Positions 16,540 to 24,696 of a DNA stretch of 64,000 nt are shown one piece after another. Location of the stretch: contig NC_016599.1 of NCBI RefSeq assembly GCF_000236705.1, forward strand, positions 434,001 through 498,000, given 5' to 3'. The notes beneath the pieces were generated by a model, which did not search any database, had not been told where the DNA came from, and worked only from the letters and a program-made list of their open reading frames with translations. Position 1 is the first letter of the stretch. Each line of letters opens with the position of its first letter. The position numbers and the translations under genes were made by a program. This stretch comes from Owenweeksia hongkongensis DSM 17368 (GTDB lineage: Bacteria > Bacteroidota > Bacteroidia > Flavobacteriales > Schleiferiaceae).

Positions 16540-17481
16540 ATGACAATAACACAACTTCAATATTTAATAGCGGTAGACAACCACAGGCACTTTGCTCGTG
16601 CTGCCGAGGCATGCTTTGTTACTCAACCCACATTGAGTATGCAAATTCAAAAATTAGAGGACGAATTGGGTGTATTGCTTTTTGACCGAAGTAAACATCC
16701 GGTAAGACCTACATCTATCGGGGAGCGTATTGTTAATCAAGCACGCACTGTTGTTCATGAAAGTGAGCGTATTCATCAAATATTGCAGGAAGGTAAAAAC
16801 CAACTTGAAGGTCCGTTTAAATTAGGAGTTATTCCTACCGTAGCATCTTCATTAATTCCTCGTTTCATTGCCAATTTCCATAAGAAGTTTCCCAAAATTC
16901 AACTGCAAATTCAGGAACTTCAAACCGAAACTATTCTTGAAAAGCTCAGGATGGATGAGTTAGATGCTGGAATTATGGCGACACCTCTTGATGAAAAAGG
17001 AATTATAGAAAAGCCTTTATATTATGAGCCATTCATGGCTTTTATTCCTGAAAATCACCGTTTGGGTAAAGAATCTTTTGTGACGAACTCTGAACTTAAT
17101 GTGGATGACATTCTTTTGCTAAATGAAGGACATTGCTTTAGAAACAGTGTTTTGAATATTTGCAATCAACCGAAAAAAGAAGATAGCAAGGCTATTAAGT
17201 TGGAAAGTGGAAACTTTGAAACACTGGTGAAGCTAAGTAAGCAAGGTTTTGGAATGACTTTGATTCCATACTTGCACGCATTGGATCTTGCTGAAGAAGA
17301 TCAAAAACTTGTAAAGCCAATTGCTGATCCACGACCTATGCGTGAAGTTAGCATTGTGTATACAAGAGCCGAACTTAAGATTAAGGTAATTGAGGAGCTT
17401 CACAAGATCATTTTGAATAATATTCCTGAGAAACTTGCAAACGAAACGGAAGACGTGGTAAGTCCGTTGAAGAGCGCTTAA
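16540..17481 (+). CDS. oxyR: hydrogen peroxide sensor OxyR (LysR family)
   Basis: A 313-residue LysR-type activator of peroxide defence genes. The N-terminal winged HTH is MTITQLQYLIAVDNHRHFARAAEACFVTQPTLSMQIQKLE in family position. The redox switch is intact: Cys199 and Cys208 enclose eight residues in the GHCFRNSVLNIC segment, the same numbering and spacing as E. coli OxyR. The effector domain ends with the GFGMTLIPYL segment. It stands divergent from the Nudix gene and is followed by its own terminator. Regulated genes cannot be named from sequence. Confidence 0.93.
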   Translation: MTITQLQYLIAVDNHRHFARAAEACFVTQPTLSMQIQKLEDELGVLLFDRSKHPVRPTSIGERIVNQARTVVHESERIHQILQEGKNQLEGPFKLGVIPTVASSLIPRFIANFHKKFPKIQLQIQELQTETILEKLRMDELDAGIMATPLDEKGIIEKPLYYEPFMAFIPENHRLGKESFVTNSELNVDDILLLNEGHCFRNSVLNICNQPKKEDSKAIKLESGNFETLVKLSKQGFGMTLIPYLHALDLAEEDQKLVKPIADPRPMREVSIVYTRAELKIKVIEELHKIILNNIPEKLANETEDVVSPLKSA

Positions 17482-17505
17482 GGATTAAGTTAAGTTTAGT
17501 TTTTG

Positions 17506-17538
17506 AAGCACAAGTTGGTTTTCCGACTTGTGCTTTTC
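17506..17538 (+). terminator. intrinsic terminator of oxyR
   Basis: A 13-bp stem (AAGCACAAGTTGG with CCGACTTGTGCTT, one T-G pair) and a 4-base loop is followed by a short T-run, 24 bases after the oxyR stop. Confidence 0.75.
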
Positions 17539-17602
17539 TGTTTTTAGCTAAGGCTAAAATCGAATTTTTACATTCGCATTTCTCAATATCTCTTTAAAGT
17601 AT

Positions 17603-18394
17603 ATGCTAAGATTCCCTCTTCGTCCCAAATCATTATTCCTTTATGCTATCCTCAGTTTTTTGTTTTTGGCGGCTTGTAGCCAAAATAACACCGCAGCAGA
17701 TACAGTTATAAGGAGGGAAAGCACACAGATTAAGGTAGAGAACAAAAGGAAAGAACCTAAGACTTTAACAGAGAATAATGCTCAGGACTTCTTAAAGCAA
17801 TATGCTGCTGAGCATAAAGAAACCGTGGTTGAAGTAAGCACTCCAAAAGGAAATATTAAAATCCAACTTTACAAAAACACGCCCCTTCATAGGGCAAATT
17901 TTTTATACCTAACTAAAAAGAAATATTTTGATGACACTTGGTTTTATCGGGTAAGCGAAGGTCACGTAATACAAGCAGGAAATACCGATGCCGTGGAAAC
18001 TGTGAGAAAACGAAAGAAAATAGGCGAGTACAAAATTCCTGCAGAAATGGTGGAAACCAACTATCATAAATATGGCTCTGTGGCCATGGCACGTTCGTAT
18101 TTTCAAAACCCAGAAAAGCTTTCTGACCCCTATGAATTTTACATTGTGCTAGGCAAAAGTTACACTCGGAGGGAGCTTGAGTTATTAGCAGAAAAGCATG
18201 AAATGACCTTTACTGATGCACAGTTAGATTTTTATAGTAAGAATACAGGTTCGCCACATTTAGATGGCCAGCATACAGTATTTGGCGAGGTGGTAGCCGG
18301 AATGGATTTTGTGGAGGCAATAAGTAAAGTGCAGGTAGATGAAGGGGAATGGCCTGTGGTAAATTTGCCAATTAAAGTAAAAGTGGTGAAATAG
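17603..18394 (+). CDS. cyclophilin-type peptidyl-prolyl isomerase, lipoprotein
   Basis: A 263-residue envelope PPIase. The signal peptide ends in the lipobox FLAAC (Cys about residue 25), so it is probably anchored to the outer or inner membrane facing the periplasm. The cyclophilin domain spans about residues 75-262, with VSTPKGNIKIQLYKNTPLHRANFLYL and FDDTWFYRVSEGHVIQAGN (the catalytic FxR-type region), then GSVAMAR and HTVFGEVVAGMDFVEAIS. A family-specific insertion (FYIVLGKSYTRRELELL) interrupts the domain. It is convergent with the DUF1684 gene at one base distance. Confidence 0.9.
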   Translation: MLRFPLRPKSLFLYAILSFLFLAACSQNNTAADTVIRRESTQIKVENKRKEPKTLTENNAQDFLKQYAAEHKETVVEVSTPKGNIKIQLYKNTPLHRANFLYLTKKKYFDDTWFYRVSEGHVIQAGNTDAVETVRKRKKIGEYKIPAEMVETNYHKYGSVAMARSYFQNPEKLSDPYEFYIVLGKSYTRRELELLAEKHEMTFTDAQLDFYSKNTGSPHLDGQHTVFGEVVAGMDFVEAISKVQVDEGEWPVVNLPIKVKVVK

Positions 18395-18395
18395 C

Positions 18396-18998
18396 TTAAT
18401 GCTTTTCAAACACTAATTCTCCAGCTTTTATCTCAATGCCCAAGTGGTTTTCCTTTGGCGGAATAGGGCAAGAGTACTTATCGTTATAAGCGCAGTAAGG
18501 ATTATAGGCTTTATTAAAATCGATAAGTAATGTATCACCTTCAGGAAGGGTGGCTTCTACATATCGACCGGCTCCATATGTTTCTTCTCCATTGGTAAGG
18601 TCTGTAAAAGGAATGAACAAGTAGTCTTTGTAATTTGGGAGACTTAACAATCTAAGGTTTTGATAAACCGGTAAATCAAATTTTTGTGAGTCAATTTCGA
18701 AATGGGCAATGCCCCACTGGCGATAATCTGCCAAGCGGTCGGTGCTAGTTTTCATTTTAAAAGGGACACTATCCGGTGTTTGGGTAACCGAAGCTATTAT
18801 GTAAAAAGTCTCATTGATGGGATAAAAAGCTAGGCTATCAAAGTTTTTTCTGTCTATATCTTTGAGAGGACTTTGGGTAGAATCCCTAAACTCTGCATTT
18901 TGCTTTTTGCGCCAAGCCGTGTTTTCTTCAATAATATTTTGAGCGGAAAGCATTGAAGCAACTAAAGTGAAAAGAAGAATTAGTGGGGGTTTAATCAT
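18396..18998 (-). CDS. DUF1684 domain exported protein
   Basis: A 200-residue protein with a signal peptide (MIKPPLILLFTLVASMLSA, cleaved before QN). The remainder is DUF1684: WRKKQNAEFRDSTQSPL near the N-terminus and the hallmark DFNKAYNPYCAYNDKYSCPIPPKEN block with conserved Asn-Pro-Tyr-Cys near residues 163-185. The enzymatic role of DUF1684 is not established. It is probably periplasmic. Confidence 0.87.
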   Translation of the reverse strand: MIKPPLILLFTLVASMLSAQNIIEENTAWRKKQNAEFRDSTQSPLKDIDRKNFDSLAFYPINETFYIIASVTQTPDSVPFKMKTSTDRLADYRQWGIAHFEIDSQKFDLPVYQNLRLLSLPNYKDYLFIPFTDLTNGEETYGAGRYVEATLPEGDTLLIDFNKAYNPYCAYNDKYSCPIPPKENHLGIEIKAGELVFEKH

Positions 18999-19062
18999 GT
19001 GTTATGGATTGCGCCTGTGGCGTTTGTTTATTGTAACCAAACTTAAAATAATTCAATTAATA

Positions 19063-19081
19063 AAATAAGGAGAGCTTATTT
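19063..19081. promoter_or_regulatory. dyad over the -33 element of the leader promoter
   Basis: AAATAAG-gagag-CTTATTT is a perfect 7-bp inverted repeat with a 5-base spacer. Its right arm overlaps the -33 TTTG at 19079-19082. The position suggests an operator; the regulator is unknown. Confidence 0.4.
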
Positions 19082-19109
19082 GTGTGCTCTTAAAAATTCA
19101 CTATGTTTG
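19079..19109 (+). promoter_or_regulatory. consensus promoter of an intergenic transcript
   Basis: TTTG (19079-19082), 19 bases, then TATGTTTG (19102-19109): a full match to the Bacteroidota -33/-7 consensus. Transcription would start at about 19115-19117, in a region with no annotated-size gene, and run to the terminator at 19243-19272. Confidence 0.65.
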
Positions 19110-19114
19110 AGCTA

Positions 19115-19216
19115 ATGAAAAGCACAATGCGCAATAATAATATTTACCATAACCAGTCTTGCAATAAGATGTGGACGGTAAGTATATTGGGGCTAGAGGT
19201 GCAGCATATTAAATAG
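19115..19216 (+). CDS. putative small ORF (33 codons) in the leader transcript
   Basis: ATG at 19115, with a second in-frame ATG at 19127, opens a 33-codon frame (29 from the second ATG) ending TAG at 19214-19216. The peptide starts MKSTMRNNNIYHNQSC and ends WTVSILGLEVQHIK; I do not recognise it. The first ATG is so close to the predicted transcription start that translation would be leaderless from it, so the second ATG may be used. It may be a leader peptide, a small protein, or chance within a non-coding RNA. Confidence 0.3.
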   Translation: MKSTMRNNNIYHNQSCNKMWTVSILGLEVQHIK

Positions 19217-19272
19217 AATTAGATTTATATCAGCATAAACCAAAAGCCCCGAAGAAATTCGGGGCTTTTTTT
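19116..19272 (+). ncRNA. candidate small RNA or attenuator leader
   Basis: A consensus promoter at 19079-19109 and an intrinsic terminator at 19243-19272 define a transcript of roughly 155 bases in the 300-base gap between the DUF1684 gene and the unknown gene at 19301. No known RNA family was recognised. Because the terminator ends 28 bases before that gene and no separate promoter is seen for it, the unit could be a transcription attenuator. Confidence 0.45.
19243..19272 (+). terminator. intrinsic terminator of the leader transcript
   Basis: An 11-bp stem (AAAGCCCCGAA with TTCGGGGCTTT) with a GAAA tetraloop is followed by a run of seven T. It lies downstream of the small ORF and upstream of the gene at 19301. 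Confidence 0.8.
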
Positions 19273-19300
19273 GTGGTATAAGTCGCAAAGCAAAAAGGCA

Positions 19301-19690
19301 ATGAAGGACTATGTGAAAATTTTGGAGAGCAACAAGAAAGCAAACTTTCAAAAAGTGGTAACCATGCGTGGTGAGGGGCAACCCAAGCTTCAGTGGAATG
19401 CACTTAACCTTATTGAAGAAGCTTCTGCACAAATGCAGCATAGACTGAATGATATGCTGGACGACCACCTAAAAATAAAGGTGCCCAATGTGAAGCTCGA
19501 TATATTTAATGAGTTAGGCACTGAGCCTCAACTAATGGTAAAGGCACAATTGTATGCTTCTAATAGCAGAGAAATACTGCTCAAGGTATTTGTACACGAA
19601 GTACAAGGTAAGGGCAAAACCAGAAAATTAGCAAAAGCTATATACCACTTACAATTGGTAAATACACTTAGTGGAAAAAAAGTGGCTTAA
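19301..19690 (+). CDS. unknown protein, possibly hotdog-like
   Basis: A 129-residue soluble protein starting MKDYVKILESNKKANFQ. The frame is open back to a TTG at 19271, but that lies in the T-tract of the preceding terminator and is rejected. An amphipathic N-terminal half (ALNLIEEASAQMQHRLNDMLDDHL) is followed by strands (NVKLDIFNEL, QLMVKAQLYASN, ILLKVFVHEV) and a helix-strand end (LAKAIYHLQLV). This order is reminiscent of a hotdog thioesterase but I see no catalytic motif. It ends one base from the convergent small heat-shock gene. Confidence 0.6.
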   Translation: MKDYVKILESNKKANFQKVVTMRGEGQPKLQWNALNLIEEASAQMQHRLNDMLDDHLKIKVPNVKLDIFNELGTEPQLMVKAQLYASNSREILLKVFVHEVQGKGKTRKLAKAIYHLQLVNTLSGKKVA

Positions 19691-19691
19691 C

Positions 19692-20120
19692 CTATTTAAT
19701 TTCAATTTTGCGTTGTCTGACTTTAGGGTCATGATCATGCCTACCTATGGAAATTATGAGCACTCCGTCTTTAAAAGTGGCTTCTATTTTATCTTCATTT
19801 ACATCATCCGGCAAGCTGAATGAACGCTGAAATGAAGATTGGTAAAACTCACGTCTAGTGTAATTCTCGTTAATTTCACTGCGTTTTATTTCTTCGGCTT
19901 CAATGGTCAAGATGTTTTGATCTACTGATAGATTGATACTTTCACGCTTATAGCCGGGCAACGCCAATTGAATTTCGTATCTATCGTCTAGAGATTGAAC
20001 ATTGGCAGCGGGCCTATAATCACTTCTTCTCATGAGGCTATCTGTAAAGAAGTTGTCTTTGAAATAGCCTGAGAAAGAGTTTCTATTTCGAAGGTCTTCG
20101 TCAAATTGTCTAAGTGACAT
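19692..20120 (-). CDS. Hsp20/alpha-crystallin small heat-shock protein
   Basis: A 142-residue ATP-independent holdase chaperone. The alpha-crystallin domain runs from about residue 40 (DDRYEIQLALPGYKRESINLSVDQNILTIEAEE) to the FSLPDDVNEDKIEATFKDGVLIISI block, which holds the conserved A-x-x-x-D-G-V-L motif. The C-terminal tail RQRKIEIK stands in for the usual I-x-I anchoring motif. The Arg/Asn/Phe-rich N-terminus is short. No heat-shock promoter or CIRCE element was recognised in the 172-base divergent gap. Confidence 0.93.
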   Translation of the reverse strand: MSLRQFDEDLRNRNSFSGYFKDNFFTDSLMRRSDYRPAANVQSLDDRYEIQLALPGYKRESINLSVDQNILTIEAEEIKRSEINENYTRREFYQSSFQRSFSLPDDVNEDKIEATFKDGVLIISIGRHDHDPKVRQRKIEIK

Positions 20121-20292
20121 AACTATTTATTTTTAATTAATACTTTGATATTAAAACGGTTGAGTTTATTTCATTGTTCACAATGAGATATGAACTTATA
20201 AAGGAATATCTCTAGACAGCATATGTATTCTAAGGTTTGGCACGTAATTAGTAGATTAGCCGCTGTTTTTAAGAAAATATAATAACTACATA

Positions 20293-21483
20293 ATGAGAAT
20301 AAAAAGTTTCGCAATAGCCCTATCGCTATGTGCTACTATTCCACTTGCGGCACAGGATGAACTGATTGACAAAGTAAAAGACAATGGAGCTGCAGATGCA
20401 GAGCAAGGTTTTGAATTTGAAACCATAGTAGATTTAGAAGCTACTCCGGTAAAAAATCAAGGGAGAAGTGGTACTTGCTGGAGTTATGCCACCAGCTCGT
20501 TCATAGAATCAGAGATGATTAGAATGGGTAAGGAGCCAGTGGATATTTCCGAAATGTTTACCGTTCGTCAAGTATATCTGGATAAAGCTGAGCGTTACGT
20601 ACGTCTTCATGGTAATCTAAACTTTGGACAAGGTGGTGCTTTGCCAGATGTAATGTATGTTATCAAAAAGTATGGTGCCGTTCCTCAAGAAGTATATGAA
20701 GGGTTGGACTATGGGATGGACGAAAACAACCATGGTGAGCTTGAAAGTATTTTGAAAGCACAACTTGAACAAGTAGTAAAAAATCATAACAAAACACTTT
20801 CTCCAAGTTGGAGAAAAGCTTTTGAAGCCACGCTTGACGCTTACCTTGGAGAGTATCCAGAAGAGTTTGAGTGGAACGGAAAAAAGTACACTCCACGTAC
20901 TTTTGCTGATGAAGTAATTGGTATAAAGCCGGATAACTACATTCAGATAACATCGTTTACACACCAGCCAATGCATGAGTTGGTAATGATTGAGGTTCCT
21001 GATAATTGGCTTTGGGGAGAGAGCTACAACGTAACTCTTGACGAAATGGAGCAGGCTGTAGATTATAGCTTAGAGCAGGGCTACACTATGGGCTGGGCCA
21101 CTGATGTTAGCGAAAAAGGTTTTTCATTGAAGAATGCACTTGCTATAGTTCCTGCTGAGGATTATAGCGATATGACTTCTGAAGAGCGTGAAACAATGTT
21201 TGAAGGACCAAAGGAAGAAATGAAGATTGATGCGGAAATCCGTCAAGCGGCTTATGATAACTATGAAACCACTGATGACCACGGTATGCAAATTACCGGG
21301 AAGGTGAAAGACCAAAATGGTAATGAGTACTATGTGGTAAAGAATAGCTGGGGCGAGCGTAAAAACAGTAACCGTGTAGGGTACATTTATGCATCTGAGT
21401 CTTTCTTTAGATATAAAACTATTTCGGTGCTAATGCATAAAGATGCTTTACCGAAAAGCATCAAAAAGGAACTTGATCTGTAA
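20293..21483 (+). CDS. C1-family cysteine peptidase (bleomycin hydrolase/PepC-like)
   Basis: A 396-residue papain-fold peptidase exported by a signal peptide (about residues 1-20, ending LAAQ). The active site is complete: Gln56 in PVKNQGRSGTCWSYAT, catalytic Cys62, His330 (DDHGMQITG) and Asn351 (VKNSWGE). The large insertion between Cys and His and the DDHGM motif are characteristic of bleomycin hydrolase/aminopeptidase C. The export signal places it in the periplasm, unlike cytoplasmic PepC. It is monocistronic with its own terminator. Confidence 0.93.
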   Translation: MRIKSFAIALSLCATIPLAAQDELIDKVKDNGAADAEQGFEFETIVDLEATPVKNQGRSGTCWSYATSSFIESEMIRMGKEPVDISEMFTVRQVYLDKAERYVRLHGNLNFGQGGALPDVMYVIKKYGAVPQEVYEGLDYGMDENNHGELESILKAQLEQVVKNHNKTLSPSWRKAFEATLDAYLGEYPEEFEWNGKKYTPRTFADEVIGIKPDNYIQITSFTHQPMHELVMIEVPDNWLWGESYNVTLDEMEQAVDYSLEQGYTMGWATDVSEKGFSLKNALAIVPAEDYSDMTSEERETMFEGPKEEMKIDAEIRQAAYDNYETTDDHGMQITGKVKDQNGNEYYVVKNSWGERKNSNRVGYIYASESFFRYKTISVLMHKDALPKSIKKELDL

Positions 21484-21509
21484 AAGGGATTGATTGCTTT
21501 AAAATTGAA

Positions 21510-21539
21510 ATGGCCGCTCATCGAGCGGCCATTTTTTTT
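21510..21539 (+). terminator. intrinsic terminator of the C1 peptidase gene
   Basis: A 10-bp stem (ATGGCCGCTC with GAGCGGCCAT), a 3-base loop and seven or more T, 26 bases past the stop. The opposite strand lacks a strong T-run, so it mainly serves the plus-strand gene, though it also separates it from the convergent kinase gene. Confidence 0.88.
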
Positions 21540-21586
21540 GCGTTAACAAATCGTTTGAGAACAATTATCAAGCGTATTAGACTTAA

Positions 21587-23632
21587 CTATTTTGGCGCTT
21601 CATGAAAAATCATGCTGAAAATGCTTCCTTCTCCTTTACGACTTTGGATATCTAACTCGCCATTTTGATTTTGCATAAACTCACGGGTAATTAATACTCC
21701 AAGTCCGGTGCCTTTTTCATTCATGGTGCCAAGGGTGGTAAAATCACCTTTCATGTTTTTAAGCTTATCTACTTGATCTATAGACATGCCTACTCCATTA
21801 TCAATTACCCTTATAATTTTGTCTCCATTTTCTTCAACTGCCTCAATGGTGATTACACCACCGCTATTGGAAAATTTGATGGCATTGTTCACCAAGTTTC
21901 GGAGGCAGATATCTAGCTGACTCATGTCGGCTTTCACTTTTAAGAAATCGGGAACGTGAATGTCCAATTTAAGATTTTTAGAATCCAAATTTGCCTTTAC
22001 CTGGCTTTCGATTTGCCACACCTGAGGTAATAGGTGAACATCTACGATCTTAGTATTGATACCCGTCAACTGCTTTTTACTCCATAGGAGTAAATTTTCG
22101 AGCGCATTGCTAGAGTTGTCAATCGATTCGCGAAGCTTTTGGACGATTTCTACACGATCTTTTTTAGTCAAGTCTTCCATTTCCAACAGTTCTAAAACAG
22201 ATTTAACTTGATTTATAGGTTGGCGTATATCGTGGGTAAGTATTGAGAAAACCTTGTTTTTATTTTTGTCAAGATCTTTAAGTTGCTGGTTGTCTTTTTT
22301 CAACTCTAGCTGCTCTATACTTATTTGTTCCTCTTTCTCAGAAAGTTTCTTATGTGTTGTTTTGAGTTTTTTTAATTCTCGTTTTTGCTTAAAGAGTAGG
22401 ATGGAAGTAATAAGTCCAATAATGAAAGCGATGGCTGAGAAAATGATAAGCCCAATTATCACTTCTTTACCTTTCGCTTTTATCAATATTCTTTTAGGGG
22501 AGGAGGATACAGAAGCCTCTAAGGTATCCGTCTTAGGGAGTGTATCAATTCTTGTTTTTGGCTTCGTGGTGGTAAAGGGCAGGGTTACCAACTCAAAGCT
22601 TTTAAGCGAATCTTGAATAGTGTTTAATTGTAAAAGAGCTGTTAAGGCTTTGGCCGTATCAGCACTGGCTAAGTAAACTTTATGTAGTTGATTAAGGACT
22701 TGTAGTTTGAGCGAAGTAGCAGCAGGAAGATTGTTATGAAGATTTTTTGCCTGTTGGGCAAATTCAATACTTTTTTGGTTGTTTTTTTTCAGAATATAAA
22801 CTTCTGATAAGTTGATTTGGGCTTCAATACTTAAGGTAGGACTGTGATGGGCATTTGCCCATAATAAAGCTTTTATACCAGCTTCTTCAGCCTTTTGTGG
22901 GTTGAGCATTGCCTGCCAATACTTAGACCAATTCAGGTTTAAATTATAAAGATAATCAGGATGTAAAGCTTTTTGCTTGGTTTTGTTCAGTAAATCATAA
23001 GCTCGGCTTAATTGACCAAATTCAATTTCAATAAGAGCAAGTTGCTGAAAAATGGCAAACTCCAGATCTAAGTTTAGATCAGCCGATTCCAAAATAGATT
23101 TAGCTTTTATTAAACCTTTCTTTGACTTTGAGTATTGCTGTTGAGTAAAGTTGATTTGCGCAATGTGATATTCGGATAGCGCATGGTAATAATGATTATT
23201 TATTTCTAAAGCTAGCTTTGTGCTATTCCTTAATTTACTACGTGCTTGATATAAGTTTCCATTTTCAAAATCAATAAGAGCAAGTGTGATAAGGGCAGCA
23301 CATTGGCCTTCCTTGTTTTTATACTTCTGAAATATGGCAAGCGCTTCATTTTGTAAAGCTAATGACTGATTTAATTCGCCATTTATAAATCTTGATTTAG
23401 TTTCAAGACCGAGTGAAGAAGCATATAAAAGACTGTCTCTATTGCGCAGAGCACTTATCTGAATATTTTTAGCAATACGGTTGCTTTCACCACTGGGCAT
23501 GGCCAAAATACTATCCGAATAAATATTCAGACTATCAGTATTAACAATGTTTTGCCAAAAAAAACTACTTTGGCCATACGCACCAAAACAGAACAGCAAG
23601 AATAGTATGTTCGTTTTCAACAATGTCCTCAT
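21587..23632 (-). CDS. TPR sensor histidine kinase (paralogue A)
   Basis: A 681-residue membrane kinase. Signal peptide (about 1-20), periplasmic TPR-like helical repeats to about residue 345, a Thr/Pro-rich linker, one transmembrane segment (about 391-414), a coiled coil (about 417-457), then the HisKA H-box SILTHDIRQPINQ with His467. HATPase_c follows with N-box (RNLVNNAIKFSN), G1 (DNGVGM) and G2 (GTGLGV) motifs. No receiver domain and no adjacent response regulator are found. It shares its architecture with 24697-26712, and the two are separated by two small convergent genes. Confidence 0.92.
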   Translation of the reverse strand: MRTLLKTNILFLLFCFGAYGQSSFFWQNIVNTDSLNIYSDSILAMPSGESNRIAKNIQISALRNRDSLLYASSLGLETKSRFINGELNQSLALQNEALAIFQKYKNKEGQCAALITLALIDFENGNLYQARSKLRNSTKLALEINNHYYHALSEYHIAQINFTQQQYSKSKKGLIKAKSILESADLNLDLEFAIFQQLALIEIEFGQLSRAYDLLNKTKQKALHPDYLYNLNLNWSKYWQAMLNPQKAEEAGIKALLWANAHHSPTLSIEAQINLSEVYILKKNNQKSIEFAQQAKNLHNNLPAATSLKLQVLNQLHKVYLASADTAKALTALLQLNTIQDSLKSFELVTLPFTTTKPKTRIDTLPKTDTLEASVSSSPKRILIKAKGKEVIIGLIIFSAIAFIIGLITSILLFKQKRELKKLKTTHKKLSEKEEQISIEQLELKKDNQQLKDLDKNKNKVFSILTHDIRQPINQVKSVLELLEMEDLTKKDRVEIVQKLRESIDNSSNALENLLLWSKKQLTGINTKIVDVHLLPQVWQIESQVKANLDSKNLKLDIHVPDFLKVKADMSQLDICLRNLVNNAIKFSNSGGVITIEAVEENGDKIIRVIDNGVGMSIDQVDKLKNMKGDFTTLGTMNEKGTGLGVLITREFMQNQNGELDIQSRKGEGSIFSMIFHEAPK

Positions 23633-23727
23633 TAAGCTTGACCGCTAATGTAACCGAGTGTACTCATAGACTGTTCTAATAATAGATAATAGCGGTGTTT
23701 TTTTCGATAAGAAACTACCTACAAAAT

Positions 23728-23976
23728 ATGCAACCAAAGTGCCCAAAATGTGCGTGGTTTCCAACACCTGATACCCTCTGGCACTGTGAGTATTGCCAAA
23801 GTGTCGATCAATTACTAGATAAAGCGGGTGAATGTTCACAATGTGGCTTTAGGCACCAGCAAATTTATTGCATTGAGTGGGAAGGCGGATGTGGTGAATC
23901 CAGCCCTTTACTTGATTGGTTTCCGGATTTGGATGCTGGACTGACTGAACTAAATATTACTCGATCACCCGACTAA
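23728..23976 (+). CDS. cysteine-rich zinc-ribbon protein
   Basis: An 82-residue protein starting MQPKCPKCAW; a longer frame to 23695 exists but adds an unlikely N-terminus. Three CxxC knuckles (CPKC, CEYC, CSQC) plus two further cysteines suggest one or two zinc ribbons, followed by an acidic Trp/Leu/Asp-rich tail. The function is not recognised. It is convergent with the AlbA-type gene and overlaps its 3' end by 12 bases. Confidence 0.7.
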   Translation: MQPKCPKCAWFPTPDTLWHCEYCQSVDQLLDKAGECSQCGFRHQQIYCIEWEGGCGESSPLLDWFPDLDAGLTELNITRSPD

Positions 23977-24657
23977 TGAAAAGCGAATTCCAGCCTCTGT
24001 AGCTTTCCAATTTATGATTTCCCACTTTATAAATAGAGCTAAAGTTTTTTCTGCCTTCCGAATAGGGATTTTGGCTATTTTGGAAAACTTGCTCAGTGAT
24101 ATTTCTTCATTTTCACTTAAATAGTCAAAAAGCATTCGCTCATGGTCGCCATAAGCTATTAAGTTTTTCCTTTCGCTCTTCGGTGTTTTGTCACGCAAGT
24201 AGGAGAGAAGCACCCCGTTAGCCATAAAGTTTTCATCATTTTGCCTTACATAGGCAATCCACTTCTGGTCTTCAGTTTTTGCAAAATGTGGCCGGTTTAT
24301 AGATGGAGGAACTTCTATTTCTAAAATCAACTTATCCTCGGCAGAGTATACAGTTGAGTAAAACTCGATGGCTGGTTTACAGTAAATATTTGCTGCACCA
24401 TCTATCATGTAAAATTCTTCTTCAGGATCAATACCAGCAAGTCTACCATTGTCTTTTACACCAATCAGTAATTTGCCACCATCAGTATTGGCAAAGGCGC
24501 ATAAAGTTTTTGCTATTTTTTGGGAGCTATCAATGCGAAATTTAAAATCCTGCTTTTGATGCTCACCTTCCTTTATCATTCTGTTCAAATCAAACTCGGT
24601 ACCCTGTATTTGGTCGAGCTGGCGAGGATGATTTGATGGGGCTCCTTTTGAGTTCAT
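23965..24657 (-). CDS. AlbA_2 (Schlafen-type) domain protein with winged helix
   Basis: A 230-residue protein. The AlbA_2/Schlafen putative nucleic-acid- or ATP-binding domain spans about residues 30-145: EHQKQDFKFRIDSSQKIAKTLCAFANTDGGKLLIGVKDNGRLAGIDPEEE is the characteristic block, and RPHFAKTEDQKWIAYVRQND follows. A C-terminal winged-helix domain (about 168-228) follows. This combination is usually annotated as an ATP-binding or transcriptional regulator protein; the target is unknown. It sits between two paralogous TPR kinases, which is suggestive but not proof of a link. Confidence 0.85.
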   Translation of the reverse strand: MNSKGAPSNHPRQLDQIQGTEFDLNRMIKEGEHQKQDFKFRIDSSQKIAKTLCAFANTDGGKLLIGVKDNGRLAGIDPEEEFYMIDGAANIYCKPAIEFYSTVYSAEDKLILEIEVPPSINRPHFAKTEDQKWIAYVRQNDENFMANGVLLSYLRDKTPKSERKNLIAYGDHERMLFDYLSENEEISLSKFSKIAKIPIRKAEKTLALFIKWEIINWKATEAGIRFSLVG

Positions 24658-24696
24658 TTTTTAGGGTAAAATTGCTTGTGCGTAGCAAGTAAAACT

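Noticed and set aside
18999-19270. tRNA or tmRNA gene in the gap after the DUF1684 gene
   Set aside because: No T-arm, CCA or tRNA-like cloverleaf could be found. The region is better explained as a promoter-leader-terminator unit.
19271-19300. TTG start extending the unknown gene upstream
   Set aside because: The codon falls in the T-tract of an intrinsic terminator. The ATG at 19301 is more natural.
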